Assembly: GCA_964542895.1 (NCBI GenBank)
Contig: CAZIWT010000003.1
Location: 9,273-73,272, forward strand
DNA from: Zymogenus sp964542895
Lineage (GTDB): Bacteria; Desulfobacterota; Zymogenia; Zymogenales; Zymogenaceae
Reading direction: 5' to 3'
DNA: 64,000 nt
The position numbers and the translations under genes are program-made. Shown one piece after another: positions 55,496 through 63,707 of the stretch (its first letter is position 1; every line of letters begins with the position of its first letter). The notes under the pieces were generated by a model, which saw nothing but the letters and a program-made list of their open reading frames with translations, had not been told where the DNA came from and did no database searches.

Positions 55496-55981
55496 ATGGA
55501 ACCGAACCTCATCATCCGGCCCGCGTCGACGGACGACACCGAGGGAATCTGCGACGTCCATCACAGCGCGGTAAGAGCGCTCTCCGGCGGGCCGTACGAC
55601 AACGACACGCTTAACGCATGGCATGACGCGATGACGGCCGAGAAGGCTGCTGAGGCGATGGGTAAGCCGGATATGCTCGCATTCGTTGCGGAGGAAGAGG
55701 GCGTGGTCGTCGGCTTTGCGCTATTTCAGCAGGGCCTGATCAACGCTATGTATGTCCACCCCCGCCGTCAGGGGAGGGGCGTCGGATCGAGCCTCCTTGC
55801 CGTGATCGAGAGGGAGGCGGTCTCATCAAGGGTAAGCTCCCTCACACTCAACGCCTCCTTGAACGCCCGCCCCTTCTACGAGGGACATGGATTTCACGTT
55901 ATCAGGGAGAGCGTGACCACGCTCAACGAAGAGGTGAGCATAGGGTGTCTCGTAATGGAAAAAGAGTTGGAGGCTGAGTAA
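55496..55981 (+). CDS. GNAT-family acetyltransferase
   Basis: A 161-residue GNAT protein with the acetyl-CoA-binding motif A: MYVHPRRQGRGVGSSLLAVIE, and N- and C-terminal motifs with ALFQQGLINAM and NASLNARPFYEGHGFHV. Substrate unknown. It starts the short cluster of GNAT, GNAT remnant and CPBP genes. Confidence 0.88.
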   Translation: MEPNLIIRPASTDDTEGICDVHHSAVRALSGGPYDNDTLNAWHDAMTAEKAAEAMGKPDMLAFVAEEEGVVVGFALFQQGLINAMYVHPRRQGRGVGSSLLAVIEREAVSSRVSSLTLNASLNARPFYEGHGFHVIRESVTTLNEEVSIGCLVMEKELEAE

Positions 55982-55984
55982 ACG

Positions 55985-56248
55985 TTGACAGAAGCCATGA
56001 TAAGGAGAATGACGGCGGGCGACATCGGCACCGTAACCGGGATCTACAACGAGGCGATCATAACGACCACCGCCACGTTCTACACTGATCCCAAATCTCT
56101 GAAAGACCGGAAGAAATGGTTTTTGGAACACGGCCCGAAGCACCCTATCCTCGTATCGGATGTGGGGCACAAGTTCGCAAAATACCACGACGTGATATAT
56201 ATGCAGAGATATTCTACGCCCGCCCTCCGGGTGAAGGGGATTAGTTGA
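55985..56248 (+). pseudogene. GNAT (phosphinothricin acetyltransferase-like) with internal deletion
   Basis: An 87-codon frame. The first ~50 residues match the N-terminus of PAT-like GNATs (IYNEAIITTTATFYTDPKSL, EHGPKHPILVSD); the next residues match the C-terminal end of the same family (VGHKFAKYHDVIYMQR). The about 80-90 residues between, including the acetyl-CoA motif, are missing, and the frame is preserved. It cannot be an active acetyltransferase. TTG 55985 or ATG 55997 could start it. Its stop overlaps the next start (TGATG). Confidence 0.7.
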
Positions 56249-57042
56249 TGGAGAATGCGGAAAAGAAACTTGTCCCGGCTGCGCTGCTGTACCTGACGGC
56301 GGCGGTTATCGGCCTCCTCTTTCCCACACACATGATCGAGGGGCCGATTCTCCTTTTAATCCCGGCCGTTCTCCTCGCCCTTATCACGCTGTTTTTCTAC
56401 AGGAGACATATATCCCTCTTCGGACCATCCCTCTTCTTCCTCCTCGCCTACATCACGAGGACCCTCCCCTTCTATACGCTGGGGCTCATGTTCGCATTTC
56501 CCATAGCCCTCTACCTGATCACGATTCGGTTTTTCAAATGTCTCTGGAGAGATAAACCGGCCCCCTCGCTGGGGGAGGTCGGGAAGATAAACGCGGTTTC
56601 GCTTCTTTTGGGCATAGTCGTCATCGTAGTCAGCTCATCCGCCCTGATCCTCTGGTATCTTCTTTTCGACCCGGATATCGAGGTCTTCACGCAGTATTTC
56701 CCGGACGTGGAGTTATCGAAGCTCCTCGTCGGAGGGGTCGTTTTTGCCTTAGTAAACTCTATTGTTGAGGAGGTGGTCTACCGGGGGATATTGTGGAGCG
56801 GGCTTGAGGAGATTTTCGACAACGTCTACATTGTAATCGTGGTTCAGGCGCTTATCTTCGGCGCCATCCACTACTGGGGGATACCGAACGGGATTATGGG
56901 CGCCGTCATGGCGACCGTCTACGGCCTTTTTCTGGGCGTCATACGAAACTGTTCGAAGGGTCTCTTGATGCCGATACTCACCCATAACTTCGCAGACATG
57001 ACGATATTTCTGATCCTCCTCAACATCGTCGGCAGGATTTAG
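56248..57042 (+). CDS. CPBP-family intramembrane metalloprotease
   Basis: A 264-residue protein with about eight membrane helices and the CPBP (CAAX prenyl protease 2-like) motifs: SIVEEVVYRG (EExxxR), FGAIHYW (FxxxH) and LTHNFADMTI. Such proteases cleave prenylated or other membrane proteins or take part in bacteriocin immunity. It overlaps the truncated GNAT frame by 1 bp. Confidence 0.9.
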   Translation: MENAEKKLVPAALLYLTAAVIGLLFPTHMIEGPILLLIPAVLLALITLFFYRRHISLFGPSLFFLLAYITRTLPFYTLGLMFAFPIALYLITIRFFKCLWRDKPAPSLGEVGKINAVSLLLGIVVIVVSSSALILWYLLFDPDIEVFTQYFPDVELSKLLVGGVVFALVNSIVEEVVYRGILWSGLEEIFDNVYIVIVVQALIFGAIHYWGIPNGIMGAVMATVYGLFLGVIRNCSKGLLMPILTHNFADMTIFLILLNIVGRI

Positions 57043-57171
57043 GAACCGACCCCAACGCCCTTCTACTTTTGCAAGAAACAGGGAAAAATAGTATTTATTC
57101 CAATGAATCTGATATCTCGTTTTGCTTGAAGATTAGGTATCCTTTATCACGCGTTTTTATCATGATATTGC

Positions 57172-57201
57172 CGTGACTGCTTCGTTCCCCCGCAATGACG
57201 G
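57172..57201. repeat. CGCAATGAC dispersed repeat, single copy
   Basis: GACTGCTTCGTTCCCCCGCAATGACGG, a reduced copy of the same repeat family as at 27657 and 34304-34484, in the region between the CPBP gene and azlD. Confidence 0.45.
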
Positions 57202-57312
57202 TTGTTTTTAGGTTGTGTTAATTTTTTTGGTTGGTGCCTCCTCTTTAAATTGCCGAGACAAAAAAATATAGAGACACATCGAGACGACTAGATGGTTACT
57301 TACCTTTCGCTC

Positions 57313-57639
57313 TCATCCTATAATGAACTTCACGATGAGGATCAACGCTATCCCGCTGAAGACGGTAACTATGAGATTCTTCGAGATGTAGGCCACGAAG
57401 AAGGTCAAGAGACCCGCTATGAGATAGGGGCTGTCGTAGGTGAGGGCGAGCCTTCCCTCCGGGGCCGCGACCATCGGGGCGACGATGGCGCTCAAGACCG
57501 CCACCGGCACGAACTTCAGTGCCCTGACGACGAACCTCGGCATTCCCTCGTCCCTCTTCCCGACGAGGAAGAACGCCCTGGTGAGATAGGTGACTATCCC
57601 CATTCCGACCATTGTAAGCAAGATAGTTACGTGATTCAA
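57313..57639 (-). CDS. azlD: AzlD-family branched-chain amino acid exporter subunit
   Basis: A 108-residue membrane protein with about four helices (ILLTMVGMGIVTYLTRAFFLV, FVPVAVLSAIVAPMV), the small subunit of the AzlCD exporter. The azlC gene lies 68 bp upstream on the same strand. Confidence 0.9.
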   Translation of the reverse strand: MNHVTILLTMVGMGIVTYLTRAFFLVGKRDEGMPRFVVRALKFVPVAVLSAIVAPMVAAPEGRLALTYDSPYLIAGLLTFFVAYISKNLIVTVFSGIALILIVKFIIG

Positions 57640-57707
57640 GCTTTCCCCCTATATCTTCGACAGACCTTCAAATTCGTCAAAACACACTCTTCTGCATACA
57701 ATTCTCT

Positions 57708-58409
57708 TCAGTCCCCGTCCCCGTCCCGGGCAAATATTGCACCGACTCCGCTCGCAGCGAGGGTTGCGATCAGGATGTACCAGTTCCCCGGAATGATACG
57801 ATATGACAGGATCGATGCGACAATCGCCACAAGCAGCACCAGAAGCTCCACCCTCCCCTTCACCATCGGTACTATAAGCCCGATAAATCCCGCAGCGACG
57901 GCGAAATCGAGCCCCAGTCTCTTCGGGTCGCCGAGGACGTTTCCGAAGATCGCCCCGAATACCGTGGCGATGTTCCAGGCCGCCCACGCGGCAAACCCCG
58001 ACCCGATGAGGTAGTCCCGGGCGGACTCCCTCTTGCCGGAATCCCACCAGGCAGAGGTCACGGCGAACGACTCGTCGAAGAGTAGGTAAGCCGCCGCGGC
58101 CCTGGGGAGTATCTCCTCCTCCTTTATCTTCCGGGAGATGGAGGCTCCCAATATGAGATGCCTGAGGTTGATGATAAGCGTCGTCCCTATGATGGTCCAG
58201 GGGCTTACCCCCGCCGCAAAAAGCGGGAGGGAGCAGAACTGGGCCGCCCCGGAGGAGACGACCAGGCTCGAAAAGGACGCCTCGAATATCGTCAGCCCTG
58301 ATTTTATGGCAAGGACTCCGAAGATAATCCCGAACGGGAAAACCGAAACCACTATCGGAAGAGAGTCCACCACGCCCCTGACCATCTCCTTTTTGTTAAA
58401 AATTCCCAT
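57708..58409 (-). CDS. azlC: AzlC-family transporter subunit, copy 1
   Basis: A 233-residue large subunit of the AzlCD amino-acid exporter with eight or so helices, and the family segments DSLPIVVSVFPFGIIFGVLA, GAAQFCSLPLFAAGVSPW, IINLRHLILGASIS and FDESFAVTS. It is very similar to the tandem copy at 58423. Confidence 0.92.
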   Translation of the reverse strand: MGIFNKKEMVRGVVDSLPIVVSVFPFGIIFGVLAIKSGLTIFEASFSSLVVSSGAAQFCSLPLFAAGVSPWTIIGTTLIINLRHLILGASISRKIKEEEILPRAAAAYLLFDESFAVTSAWWDSGKRESARDYLIGSGFAAWAAWNIATVFGAIFGNVLGDPKRLGLDFAVAAGFIGLIVPMVKGRVELLVLLVAIVASILSYRIIPGNWYILIATLAASGVGAIFARDGDGD

Positions 58410-58422
58410 CCTTAAGACCTTT

Positions 58423-59130
58423 TTAGTCGATATCTTCGTCCCTGGAAAAGAGGGCGCCGATCAGGCTTCCAAAAATAGTGGCGATCAGGATGTACCAGTT
58501 TCCCGGAATGAAAAGGTATGACAGTACCGATGTGACTATCGCCACAAGGAGGACCAGAAACTCCAACCTCCCCTTCACCAGCGGCATAAGGAGCCCGATA
58601 AATCCCGCAACGATGGCGAAGTCGAGCCCCAGTCTCTTCGGGTCGCCCAGGATGTTGCCGAAGAGCGCCCCCAGGATCGTCGCGACGTTCCAGGATGTCC
58701 ATGCGGCAAGCCCCGACCCGATAAGGTAGTCCCGGGCGGACTCCCTTTTGCCGGAGTCCCACCATGCCGAGGTCACGGCGAAAGACTCGTCAATAAGATA
58801 ATACGAAGCCACCGCCCTGGGAAGAAGCTCCTCCTCCTTGATCTTTCGGGATATGGAGGCGCCCATGATGAGGTGCCTGAGGTTGATGATGAACGTCGTC
58901 CCGATGATCGCCCATGGGCTCACCCCCGCCGCAAAAAGAGGGAGGGAGCAGAACTGGGCCGCCCCCGCAAATACCACCACGCTTGAAAAGGACGCCTCGT
59001 ATATAGTGAATCCCGACTTAATCGCCAGAACGCCGAAGACGACGCCGAAGGGAAATATCGAGATTACTATCGGCAGAGAGTCTACAATGCCTCTGAAAAA
59101 ATTTTTCCTGTTAAATGTTTCCACTGTCAA
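58423..59130 (-). CDS. azlC: AzlC-family transporter subunit, copy 2
   Basis: A 235-residue close paralogue of the neighbouring AzlC (most of the sequence aligns without gaps), 13 bp away on the same strand. The order is azlC2-azlC1-azlD, with only one small subunit for two large ones. The duplicate has diverged most at its ends. Confidence 0.92.
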   Translation of the reverse strand: MTVETFNRKNFFRGIVDSLPIVISIFPFGVVFGVLAIKSGFTIYEASFSSVVVFAGAAQFCSLPLFAAGVSPWAIIGTTFIINLRHLIMGASISRKIKEEELLPRAVASYYLIDESFAVTSAWWDSGKRESARDYLIGSGLAAWTSWNVATILGALFGNILGDPKRLGLDFAIVAGFIGLLMPLVKGRLEFLVLLVAIVTSVLSYLFIPGNWYILIATIFGSLIGALFSRDEDID

Positions 59131-59375
59131 TGAAAATAATTCTATACGGTTGTCCCAATTAAATTTCGGGAATTATATTATAACGGCGTTTCATACACAA
59201 GGAGATTCTTTTATAACCTCGGAAAAACATTGAACAAAAACATTAAAATATTATACAGAATCAACAATTAATATATGGTTGCTTAAACAATGTCTAAAAA
59301 GGGTCTTGACATTATGCCCGAATATAATATAATTTTAGTAAGATTTAAATTTTGAAACTTCCGAGGAGAAAAAAC

Positions 59376-59777
59376 ATGAAACAGGAGATTGCAAAAAACG
59401 ATTACTATGAATTCTATGTTGATAAGGGTAGAAACCGTTTCTATTCAAAACTGAAGGGATTCTGGCAAAAAGCCTCCGAGGTTCCAGATTATTTAGATGA
59501 TTTGAAGAAGACACTAGAACCTCTTTCTCCCGGTTTTACGATCTTGAACGACACTAGAGATTATAAGACACCCACTTCTGAGGTTATGGAGCTTCATGGC
59601 AAGCTTTTCCAAATGCTAATTGATGCAAAAATGGGTAAACTTGCCCTTGTTGTGGATCAGTTAGTTGTTGGTTTTGCCGGAAGAAGGGCAGCGAGGGAGG
59701 CCGGAGCGGAGGAAATGACAAAGCAGTTCGACGATATTAAGGAAGCCGAGGATTGGCTTGACGGCAAAGATGTTTGA
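59376..59777 (+). CDS. SpoIIAA-like/STAS-type protein, copy 1
   Basis: A 133-residue protein with a SpoIIAA-like (STAS) fold pattern: RFYSKLKGFWQKASEVPDYL, a TILNDTRD strand and a FDDIKEAEDWLDG C-terminal helix. Such proteins often have lipid-binding or signalling roles, but no function is known here. GAGGAG is 7 bases before ATG 59376. AT-richer than the surroundings. Confidence 0.75.
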   Translation: MKQEIAKNDYYEFYVDKGRNRFYSKLKGFWQKASEVPDYLDDLKKTLEPLSPGFTILNDTRDYKTPTSEVMELHGKLFQMLIDAKMGKLALVVDQLVVGFAGRRAAREAGAEEMTKQFDDIKEAEDWLDGKDV

Positions 59778-59843
59778 ATAGATTTGGTTGACATTTATCC
59801 AAATAGTTTTTAAGTTTTTACTATTGCTATTCGAGGTAGAAAT

Positions 59844-60245
59844 ATGAAACAGGAGATTGCAAAAAACGATTACTATGAATATTATGTTGATAAGAACAAA
59901 AACCGTTACTATTCAAAACTAATAGGTTTCTGGCAAAAAGCCTCTGAGGTTCCGAATTATCTTGATGACCACAAGAAAGCATTAGATCTCCTTTCTCCCG
60001 GTTTTACATTATTGGTCGACAACAGAGATGCAAAGCCGCCTACACAAGAATGCATGGACCTTCATCTTAAAGCTTTGGAAATGTCCAATAATAAGGGGGT
60101 AGGGAGAACCGCCTTTATCGTGGCTCAGCTTGTTGTTAAGTTCGCCGGGGACAGGGCATTAAGGGAAAGCGGCATGGAGGAGATGTCAAGGCAGTTCAAC
60201 GATATCAATGAGGCCGAGGACTGGCTCGACGGCAAGGATGTTTAA
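59844..60245 (+). CDS. SpoIIAA-like/STAS-type protein, copy 2
   Basis: A 133-residue tandem paralogue of copy 1, with identical first 12 residues and matching C-terminal FNDINEAEDWLDGKDV. The first ~100 bp are near-identical in DNA, so the duplication is recent or under gene conversion. GAGGTAG is the ribosome site. Confidence 0.75.
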   Translation: MKQEIAKNDYYEYYVDKNKNRYYSKLIGFWQKASEVPNYLDDHKKALDLLSPGFTLLVDNRDAKPPTQECMDLHLKALEMSNNKGVGRTAFIVAQLVVKFAGDRALRESGMEEMSRQFNDINEAEDWLDGKDV

Positions 60246-60323
60246 ATATTCTTGACTAGTTCCAACTGATATTCTATTCTATAACATCTTTCGTGTATAG
60301 TATAGTATTCCAGTTGCGTTGAG

Positions 60324-61031
60324 ATGCCAAAAGACCCGAAATTCAATTATGGCGAGATAGGCTATTTCAAGATAGCTTTGTTGACCGTTTTTGCCATTCT
60401 CCTTACTTTCAGCCTCGTCTTCCTCTCGGCGGGCAGGATAGACTACTGGCAGGGGTGGGCCTTCTGCGGGATTATCCTGCTAATAGCCGTTTTCCAAATC
60501 GCACTTTTTTCCGACCAAATCGATCTGGCAAAGGAGAGGCTCAAGCCCGGGCCGGGCGTGAAGTGGTGGGACAAGATATTCTACGCCCTTTTCAAACCGA
60601 CCTTTACCGCCGTTATAATCCTGGCGTGCCTCGACGCGGGGCGCTACGGCTGGTCTCCGAGGCTTCCCCTTATCGTCTACCTGATCGGCTATCCCGTCTT
60701 CATCGTCTCCATCTTTTTCATGATCTGGGCGATGAAAACGAATAAGTTCTTCTCCAGCATGGTCAGGATCCAGAGCGACCGGGGACATTTCGTTGTAACG
60801 GACGGCCCCTACCGCTACGTCAGACACCCCGGCTACACCGGCGGGCTATTGATGGCCGTCACAACGCCCCTTGTCCTCGGCTCCCTCTGGGGACTTGTCC
60901 CCGCCGGGGCGGTCGTGCTTCTCCTCATCGTGCGAACGATATTAGAGGACAAAACCTTAAAAAATGAATTGTCAGGCTACGCCGAATATGCTAAAAAAGT
61001 AAGATATAAGGTTTTCACCGGAATATGGTAG
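60324..61031 (+). CDS. Isoprenylcysteine carboxyl methyltransferase (ICMT) family protein
   Basis: A 235-residue membrane protein with about six helices, and the ICMT-family C-terminal SAM-binding part: VVTDGPYRYVRHPGYTGGL and LKNELSGYAEYAKKVRYKVFTG. Bacterial members methylate small or membrane substrates that are mostly unknown. Related to, but distinct from, the gene at 31838-32431. Confidence 0.88.
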   Translation: MPKDPKFNYGEIGYFKIALLTVFAILLTFSLVFLSAGRIDYWQGWAFCGIILLIAVFQIALFSDQIDLAKERLKPGPGVKWWDKIFYALFKPTFTAVIILACLDAGRYGWSPRLPLIVYLIGYPVFIVSIFFMIWAMKTNKFFSSMVRIQSDRGHFVVTDGPYRYVRHPGYTGGLLMAVTTPLVLGSLWGLVPAGAVVLLLIVRTILEDKTLKNELSGYAEYAKKVRYKVFTGIW

Positions 61032-61088
61032 AAATGAAAACTCCGGTGGGGTCTTAATAATCCTATTTTTCTTAGCTACGGAGGTATT

Positions 61089-62612
61089 ATGACTATCGGA
61101 AATATCGTGGCGAGAAACGCCATACAGTTTCCCGACAGGGAGGCGCTCGTCTTCGAGGATCTGCGCTACACCTGGAAGGGATTGAACGACCGGGTTAACA
61201 GCCTTGCGGATTCCCTCCTCTCCCTGGGGCTTAAGAAGGGGGACAAGGTCGCGATGCTGGCCGAGAACATCCCGGCGATGGTGGAGGCGAACTACGCGCT
61301 GGCGAAGATCGGCGTCGTCTACTTCCCGGTGAAGACGAGGCTCCTTCCGCCGGACATCAGGTACCTGATCGACCTGTCGGACGCCAAGGTCCTCATCTAC
61401 CACGAGGAGTTCGCAGATATCGTGGAGGACATGAAGGCCGAGCTCCCCAAGGTTGAGACGTATCTACAGGTGGGAGGAAAGAAAAAGAAGTTCGCTCAAG
61501 ACTACGAAGCGTTTCTTAAAAAAGGGAAGAAGGTAGAGCCGGACGTGGAGGTGCTGCCGGACGACCTCTACATATTCCTCTGCACCGGCGGCACCACGGG
61601 GATCAGCAAGCTTGCCATGCTGACCCACGCAAACGCCATGTGGGCGGTCTACACGACGATAAACGTGATGAACATAACGGAGGAGGACGCCGGTATCCAG
61701 GTCCTGCCCCTCTTCCACGTCATCATTGACAACTGCCTCAACTCGCTGATGGCCGCCGGCGCAAAGGTCGTCCTCCAGCACCGCTTCGAGCCGGTTGAGT
61801 ACATGAGAAACATCCATGACGAGAAGGTGACCATCGCCATGGTCGTGCCGCCGTTTCTCTTCAACTGGATCATGGGCGTCCCGGAGGCGATAGCCTACGA
61901 CGTTACACACGTCAGGGCCTTCGCGACCGCCGCCGCCACCTTCCCGGACGACCTCAAGAAGGACGTGAAGAAGTACATGCCGAACGCCCAGATGTACTAC
62001 ACTTACGGCCTTACCGAGTCGAGCGGCGGAAACGCCACCGTCCTGACGCCGAACATGATATTCGAGAAGGCCGGCTCCATCGGCGTGATAAACCCGGTCC
62101 TGAACTACAGGATCGTGGACGACAAGGGGAAGGAGGTCAAGATCGGCGACCCGGGCGAGCTGCTCCTGAAAGGCCCTTCGGTCATCTCCGGCTACTACAA
62201 GCGGGACGACGAGACGAAGGTCACCTTCGTGGACGGCTGGCTCCACACGGGCGACATCGTAAGCCGCGACAGGGACGGCTTTCTCTACTTCGTCGACAGG
62301 AGAAAGGACATGATCAAGACGGGGGGCGAGAACGTCTTCGCCAAGGAAGTGGAGGACGCCTTCCTGACCCACCCGAAGGTCCAGGAGATCGCGGTCTTCG
62401 GCCTGCCGGACGAGAAGTGGGGGGAGAAGATCCACGCCGCCGTTGTCTTAAAGCCGGGCGAGGAGTCGACGGAGGACGAGATGATGGCTTACGGAAAGGA
62501 GAAACTCCCCGGGTACAAGAGGCCGAAGGTGGTCTACTTCCTCGACGCCCTGCCGAGGAATCCGAGCGGGAAGGTCATGAAGTACAAGATGAAGGACGAG
62601 TACAAGGGGTAA
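61089..62612 (+). CDS. AMP-dependent acyl-CoA ligase, copy 2
   Basis: A 507-residue ligase with YGLTESSGGN, GWLHTGDIV, DRRKDMIKTGGENVF and PRNPSGKVMKYK. The P-loop-like motif reads LCTGGTTGISKLAM, a change from the usual TSGTTGxPKG; the nucleotide-binding Thr/Gly positions are kept. Activates a carboxylic acid as a CoA thioester. Only distantly related to the ligase at 46427. Followed by the palindrome cluster and terminators. Confidence 0.93.
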   Translation: MTIGNIVARNAIQFPDREALVFEDLRYTWKGLNDRVNSLADSLLSLGLKKGDKVAMLAENIPAMVEANYALAKIGVVYFPVKTRLLPPDIRYLIDLSDAKVLIYHEEFADIVEDMKAELPKVETYLQVGGKKKKFAQDYEAFLKKGKKVEPDVEVLPDDLYIFLCTGGTTGISKLAMLTHANAMWAVYTTINVMNITEEDAGIQVLPLFHVIIDNCLNSLMAAGAKVVLQHRFEPVEYMRNIHDEKVTIAMVVPPFLFNWIMGVPEAIAYDVTHVRAFATAAATFPDDLKKDVKKYMPNAQMYYTYGLTESSGGNATVLTPNMIFEKAGSIGVINPVLNYRIVDDKGKEVKIGDPGELLLKGPSVISGYYKRDDETKVTFVDGWLHTGDIVSRDRDGFLYFVDRRKDMIKTGGENVFAKEVEDAFLTHPKVQEIAVFGLPDEKWGEKIHAAVVLKPGEESTEDEMMAYGKEKLPGYKRPKVVYFLDALPRNPSGKVMKYKMKDEYKG

Positions 62613-62642
62613 CGTGGCCGAAGGCTTTTGAGCAAGGGATTC

Positions 62643-62755
62643 ATAGACAAGGGGCTTGCTGACAGGGGGGTTATAGACAAGGGGCTTAAGCCCCTTGTCT
62701 GACAATTGTCTGTCTTAAGCCTCTTGTCTGCCCATTGTCCGTCTTATGCCCCTTA
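62643..62755. repeat. Cluster of AGACAAGGGGCTT palindromic repeats
   Basis: The centre is a 26-bp perfect palindrome at 62675-62700 made of AGACAAGGGGCTT and its reverse complement. Degenerate copies flank it: ATAGACAAGGGGCTTGC at 62643 and GTCTTAAGCCTCTTGTCTG and CCGTCTTATGCCCC on the right. It has no coding potential. Confidence 0.65.
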
Positions 62756-62786
62756 TCTCTCTTTCATTAACACGGCACTATACAAC

Positions 62787-62814
62787 AAAGTCCTCGTTTT
62801 TTAGCGAGGACTTT
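62787..62814. terminator. Hairpin terminator between convergent genes
   Basis: A perfect 10-bp stem, AAAGTCCTCG and CGAGGACTTT, with an 8-nt loop TTTTTTAG. It lies between the ligase gene and the convergent Lys-Pro gene. No T-run follows, so it may act with the next hairpin. Confidence 0.5.
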
Positions 62815-62826
62815 GCCAGCAGTTTG

Positions 62827-62850
62827 GGAGGGGTTGTCCCCTCCTTTTTT
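62827..62850 (+). terminator. Rho-independent terminator
   Basis: GGAGGGG and CCCCTCC with a 4-nt TTGT loop, followed at once by TTTTTT (62845-62850). It ends the + strand transcripts from the ligase side. Confidence 0.75.
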
Positions 62851-62855
62851 ATTGT

Positions 62856-63662
62856 TTACAGATGTACCGGTATATCTTCCTTCGGCTTTTTGGGCTTAGG
62901 CTTTGGTTTCGGTTTCGGCTTCGGTTTTGGCTTGGGCTTCGTTTTCAGCTCGTAGGTTGGCTCTTCCTGATGCCCGCCTTTATAAATCAATAATCCAGGT
63001 TTGTCTGGATTAAAATTTTCCATCCATCTTATCAAACTTATTTTGCTTTTTTTGTCTATCAGATAAAAAAGCAATTCTTCAGAATCATCAGCGATTTTTG
63101 CACAAGCGTCAATGATCATATTTCCATCTTCAAAAATAAATTGTATCAATGCTCCATCGTCTTCTAAATTGTATTCATCAGAAAGCACTGCTCTTGTTCT
63201 ATCATAATCTCTTTCTTTTGAAATATCGATGAAATAGAACTTGACTTTGCCCTCCCTTCCCCCCTCTAACTCGAAGAGGTTTTTTAACGTAATTGCTTCA
63301 TGCTTATTATAAAACATCGAGAGATGTGGATTAAAAACCCCAACAAGCGCGTTCTCCCGCCTCGCCTTGACGCCGGCCAGCTCATCCAGCGTGATTTCTT
63401 GGATGTAGGGCAGGTAAATACCTAAAACCTCACGAAAACTGCTTTTTGCTATGTCAATTTTATATCCTGCATAAAAAGCTTTTTCCGCCCACTCCCTGTT
63501 CTTCGGGTCGGGATCGTCCTTGTAATTTCTCCAACCGGCAAACCATTCATCAGCAGTGTGCTCCTCGGCAACGGCGGCTTCCGGCCCGCTGAAGCTGGCG
63601 AAAAAAACCGCTGCGGCAAAAACAAAAAGAAAAAGCGTCGTCGCACTTATTAACTTTTTCAT
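62856..63662 (-). CDS. Exported protein with a Lys-Pro repeat tail
   Basis: A 268-residue protein with a signal peptide (about 1-32) and a mature domain I do not recognise (TADEWFAGWRNYKDDPDPKN, LYLIDKKSKISLIRWMENF). The last ~30 residues are a run of Lys-Pro dipeptides (about eight) ending in KKPKEDIPVHL. Rigid (KP)n stretches in TonB-type and surface proteins span the periplasm or cell wall. The last ~45 codons are nearly identical to the gene at the window edge. Function unknown. Confidence 0.7.
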   Translation of the reverse strand: MKKLISATTLFLFVFAAAVFFASFSGPEAAVAEEHTADEWFAGWRNYKDDPDPKNREWAEKAFYAGYKIDIAKSSFREVLGIYLPYIQEITLDELAGVKARRENALVGVFNPHLSMFYNKHEAITLKNLFELEGGREGKVKFYFIDISKERDYDRTRAVLSDEYNLEDDGALIQFIFEDGNMIIDACAKIADDSEELLFYLIDKKSKISLIRWMENFNPDKPGLLIYKGGHQEEPTYELKTKPKPKPKPKPKPKPKPKKPKEDIPVHL

Positions 63663-63707
63663 ACCAATCTCCTTTCAATAAAAATCTGTTTCAAGCCGCC
63701 CGGCTGT

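Noticed and set aside
61464..62435. 323-codon antisense frame inside the second acyl-CoA ligase
   Set aside because: Valine/leucine/arginine-rich shadow of the ligase gene.
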